Below, one piece after another: positions 31,429-32,736 of a stretch of DNA of 32,736 nucleotides (its first letter is position 1; each line of letters opens with the position of its first letter). The translations under genes were made by a program, and so were the position numbers. Source of the DNA: Streptomyces sp. MBT65 (lineage in GTDB: Bacteria > Actinomycetota > Actinomycetes > Streptomycetales > Streptomycetaceae); assembly GCF_016612545.1 (NCBI RefSeq), contig NZ_JAENRY010000123.1, positions 1 to 32,736 of the forward strand. Reading direction: 5' to 3'. Under the pieces are notes generated by a model. That model made no database searches. It was not told the DNA's origin and saw only the letters and a program-made list of their open reading frames with translations.

Positions 31429-32643
31429 ATGCCGGGCAACAGCACCATCACCGTTCACGCCGATCGCGCGGTCCACCCCAGTGGTGCCGTGGCCCCGCCC
31501 ATCTACCAGACGGCGGCGTTCTCGGCCGAGGACGCGGAGACCTTCGCGCGGGGCGCCGTGGAGCCGCGGGGCACCGACTTCTACACCCGGTTCGGGAACC
31601 CGAACCATGCCCAAGTCGCCGCAGTGGTGGCTGAGTTGGAGAACACCGAAGCGGCCATGGTCACCGCCTCCGGGATGGCCGCGCTCACCACGGCCGTGCT
31701 GGCCCTGGTGTCCGCCGGCGACCATGTCATCGGGCAGCGGTCCACCTACGGGGGTACGGCGTCGGTGCTGCTGAACCTGCTGCCGCGGCTCGGGGTGGAG
31801 ACCACGCTGGTGGACCAGACCGACCCGGAGGCGTTCGCGCGGGCGCTGACCCCGAGGACCCGGCTGATCCTCGTGGAGACCCCGAGCAACCCGTTGCTGC
31901 AGATCACCGACCTGCGTGCCGTGGCCGAACTGGCCCGCGCGCACGACGTGTTGACCATGGCGGACAACACCTTCGCCACCCCGCTGAACCAGCGTCCCGT
32001 GGACTTCGGCATCGACCTGGTCTGGCACAGCGCGACCAAGTACCTGAACGGCCACTCGGACGTCTCCGCCGGAGTGCTGGCCGGACCGGCCCAACTCCTC
32101 GACCGCATATGGGACGTCGGTCTCCTCACCGGTGCCACGCTCGGCCCGATCGACGCGTGGCTGCTGCTGCGCGGAATGCGCACCCTGCCGCTGCGGATGC
32201 CGCGGCACAACGCGAACGGCCTCGCGCTCGCGGAGGCGCTGAACGCGCATCCGGCTGTGACGAAGGTGCACTATCCCGGTCTGGCGAGCCACCCCCAACA
32301 CCGCCTGGCCGTCGACCAGTTGAGCGGTTTCGGCGGGGTGCTCGGCATCGAGTTCGCCGGGGGGTTCGAGATGGCCGACGCGTTCCTCGGCCACCTGCGC
32401 TACCCGCGCCGGTCGGCCAGCCTCGGCGGCGTGGAGTCGCTCGCCGTGCATCCGGCGTCCATGTGGCGCGGCATGCTCAGCGAGGAACAACTCGCGGAAT
32501 CCGTCCCGTTGGGGCTGGTCCGGCTGGCGGCGGGCACGGAGGACACGGCGGATCTGGTCGCGGACGCGGTCGCGGCGGCGGACGCGGCGGCTGACGCGGT
32601 GGCGGACGTGGTGCGGGCCGGAGCCGAGGCTTCGGCTGCCTGA
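31429..32643 (+). CDS. PLP-dependent Cys/Met metabolism enzyme (gamma-lyase or cystathionine gamma-synthase type)
   Basis: 404 residues from ATG 31429 (GGAAGGG precedes it). Family motifs: PPIYQTAAFSAEDAETFARG, FYTRFGNPNHAQVAAVVAELENTEAAMVTASGMAALTTAVLAL, STYGGT (Tyr107), VETPSNPLLQITDL, DNTFATPLNQRPVDFGIDLVWHSATKYLNGHSD with the Schiff-base Lys204, and SLGGVESLAVHPASMWRGML. True methionine gamma-lyases carry a Cys two residues past the active-site Tyr; here it is Gly109, so cystathionine or homocysteine substrates are as likely as methionine. The last 40 residues are an Ala/Asp/Val repeat tail (ADAVAAADAAADAVADVV) not needed for the fold. Divergent from an Lrp regulator. Confidence 0.9.
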   Translation: MPGNSTITVHADRAVHPSGAVAPPIYQTAAFSAEDAETFARGAVEPRGTDFYTRFGNPNHAQVAAVVAELENTEAAMVTASGMAALTTAVLALVSAGDHVIGQRSTYGGTASVLLNLLPRLGVETTLVDQTDPEAFARALTPRTRLILVETPSNPLLQITDLRAVAELARAHDVLTMADNTFATPLNQRPVDFGIDLVWHSATKYLNGHSDVSAGVLAGPAQLLDRIWDVGLLTGATLGPIDAWLLLRGMRTLPLRMPRHNANGLALAEALNAHPAVTKVHYPGLASHPQHRLAVDQLSGFGGVLGIEFAGGFEMADAFLGHLRYPRRSASLGGVESLAVHPASMWRGMLSEEQLAESVPLGLVRLAAGTEDTADLVADAVAAADAAADAVADVVRAGAEASAA

Positions 32644-32657
32644 GCGACATCGACCCT

Positions 32658-32705
32658 GACCCCGACCTCGGCCCCGGTACCGACCCCGACCTCGGTACCG
32701 GCATC
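32658..32705. repeat. 24-bp tandem repeat at the right edge
   Basis: GACCCCGACCTCGG occurs at 32658-32671 and 32682-32695, 24 bp apart, in a Pro/Asp/Gly-coding-like low-complexity stretch just after the lyase stop. The pattern continues loosely to the window end. Confidence 0.7.
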
Positions 32706-32736
32706 GGCCTCGACACACCGACCCCGGCCCCGACAC

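Overview
The window is high-GC Streptomyces DNA. GTG starts are frequent and several start codons have no clear ribosome binding site. It carries the sporulation sigma factor gene whiG beside dprA, followed by the conserved block rpsB-tsf, pyrH-frr-cdsA and rlmN, an order known from Streptomyces chromosomes. The left two thirds look like chromosomal core. From about 23.6 kb onward the content is accessory.

Left part (1-9982): a damaged dprA (DNA-uptake/recombination mediator) with an internal loss, a frame change and a duplicated segment flanking a 30-bp inverted piece; whiG; a TetR-type regulator; a secreted M23-type peptidase on the minus strand; then the translation, nucleotide and lipid genes rpsB, tsf, pyrH, frr, cdsA and rlmN. 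A very strong hairpin separates rpsB from tsf.

Middle part (9983-18744): a TPP riboswitch leads the thiamine ABC transporter operon thiB-thiP-thiQ, closed by a hairpin shared with a convergent gene. The minus strand then holds a sortase-anchored (LAETG) surface protein with a near-consensus promoter, a LOG-family Rossmann protein, a VOC-fold protein, and an ABC permease/ATPase pair whose ATPase has lost several canonical motifs.

Polyamine block (18745-23617): a class III aminotransferase and an Lrp/AsnC regulator (minus strand) face a gamma-aminobutyraldehyde dehydrogenase (plus strand). A Tat-type polyamine-binding lipoprotein follows, whose gene looks leaderless. Together these would import a polyamine, transaminate it and oxidise the aldehyde toward GABA.

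Accessory part (23618-32736): a compact cluster of overlapping genes encodes a WXG100-like helper, a 1439-aa RHS/YD-repeat protein with a CpnT-like N-terminus and a variable C-terminal tip, and a 70-aa acidic zinc-ribbon protein. I read it as a type VII-secreted polymorphic toxin with its immunity protein; it is the best candidate here for an undescribed system. Next come a tandem two-domain Lrp regulator divergent from a PhzF-like isomerase, and a single-domain Lrp regulator divergent from a PLP-dependent sulfur amino-acid lyase. Both divergent intergenic regions contain repeats that look like operators.
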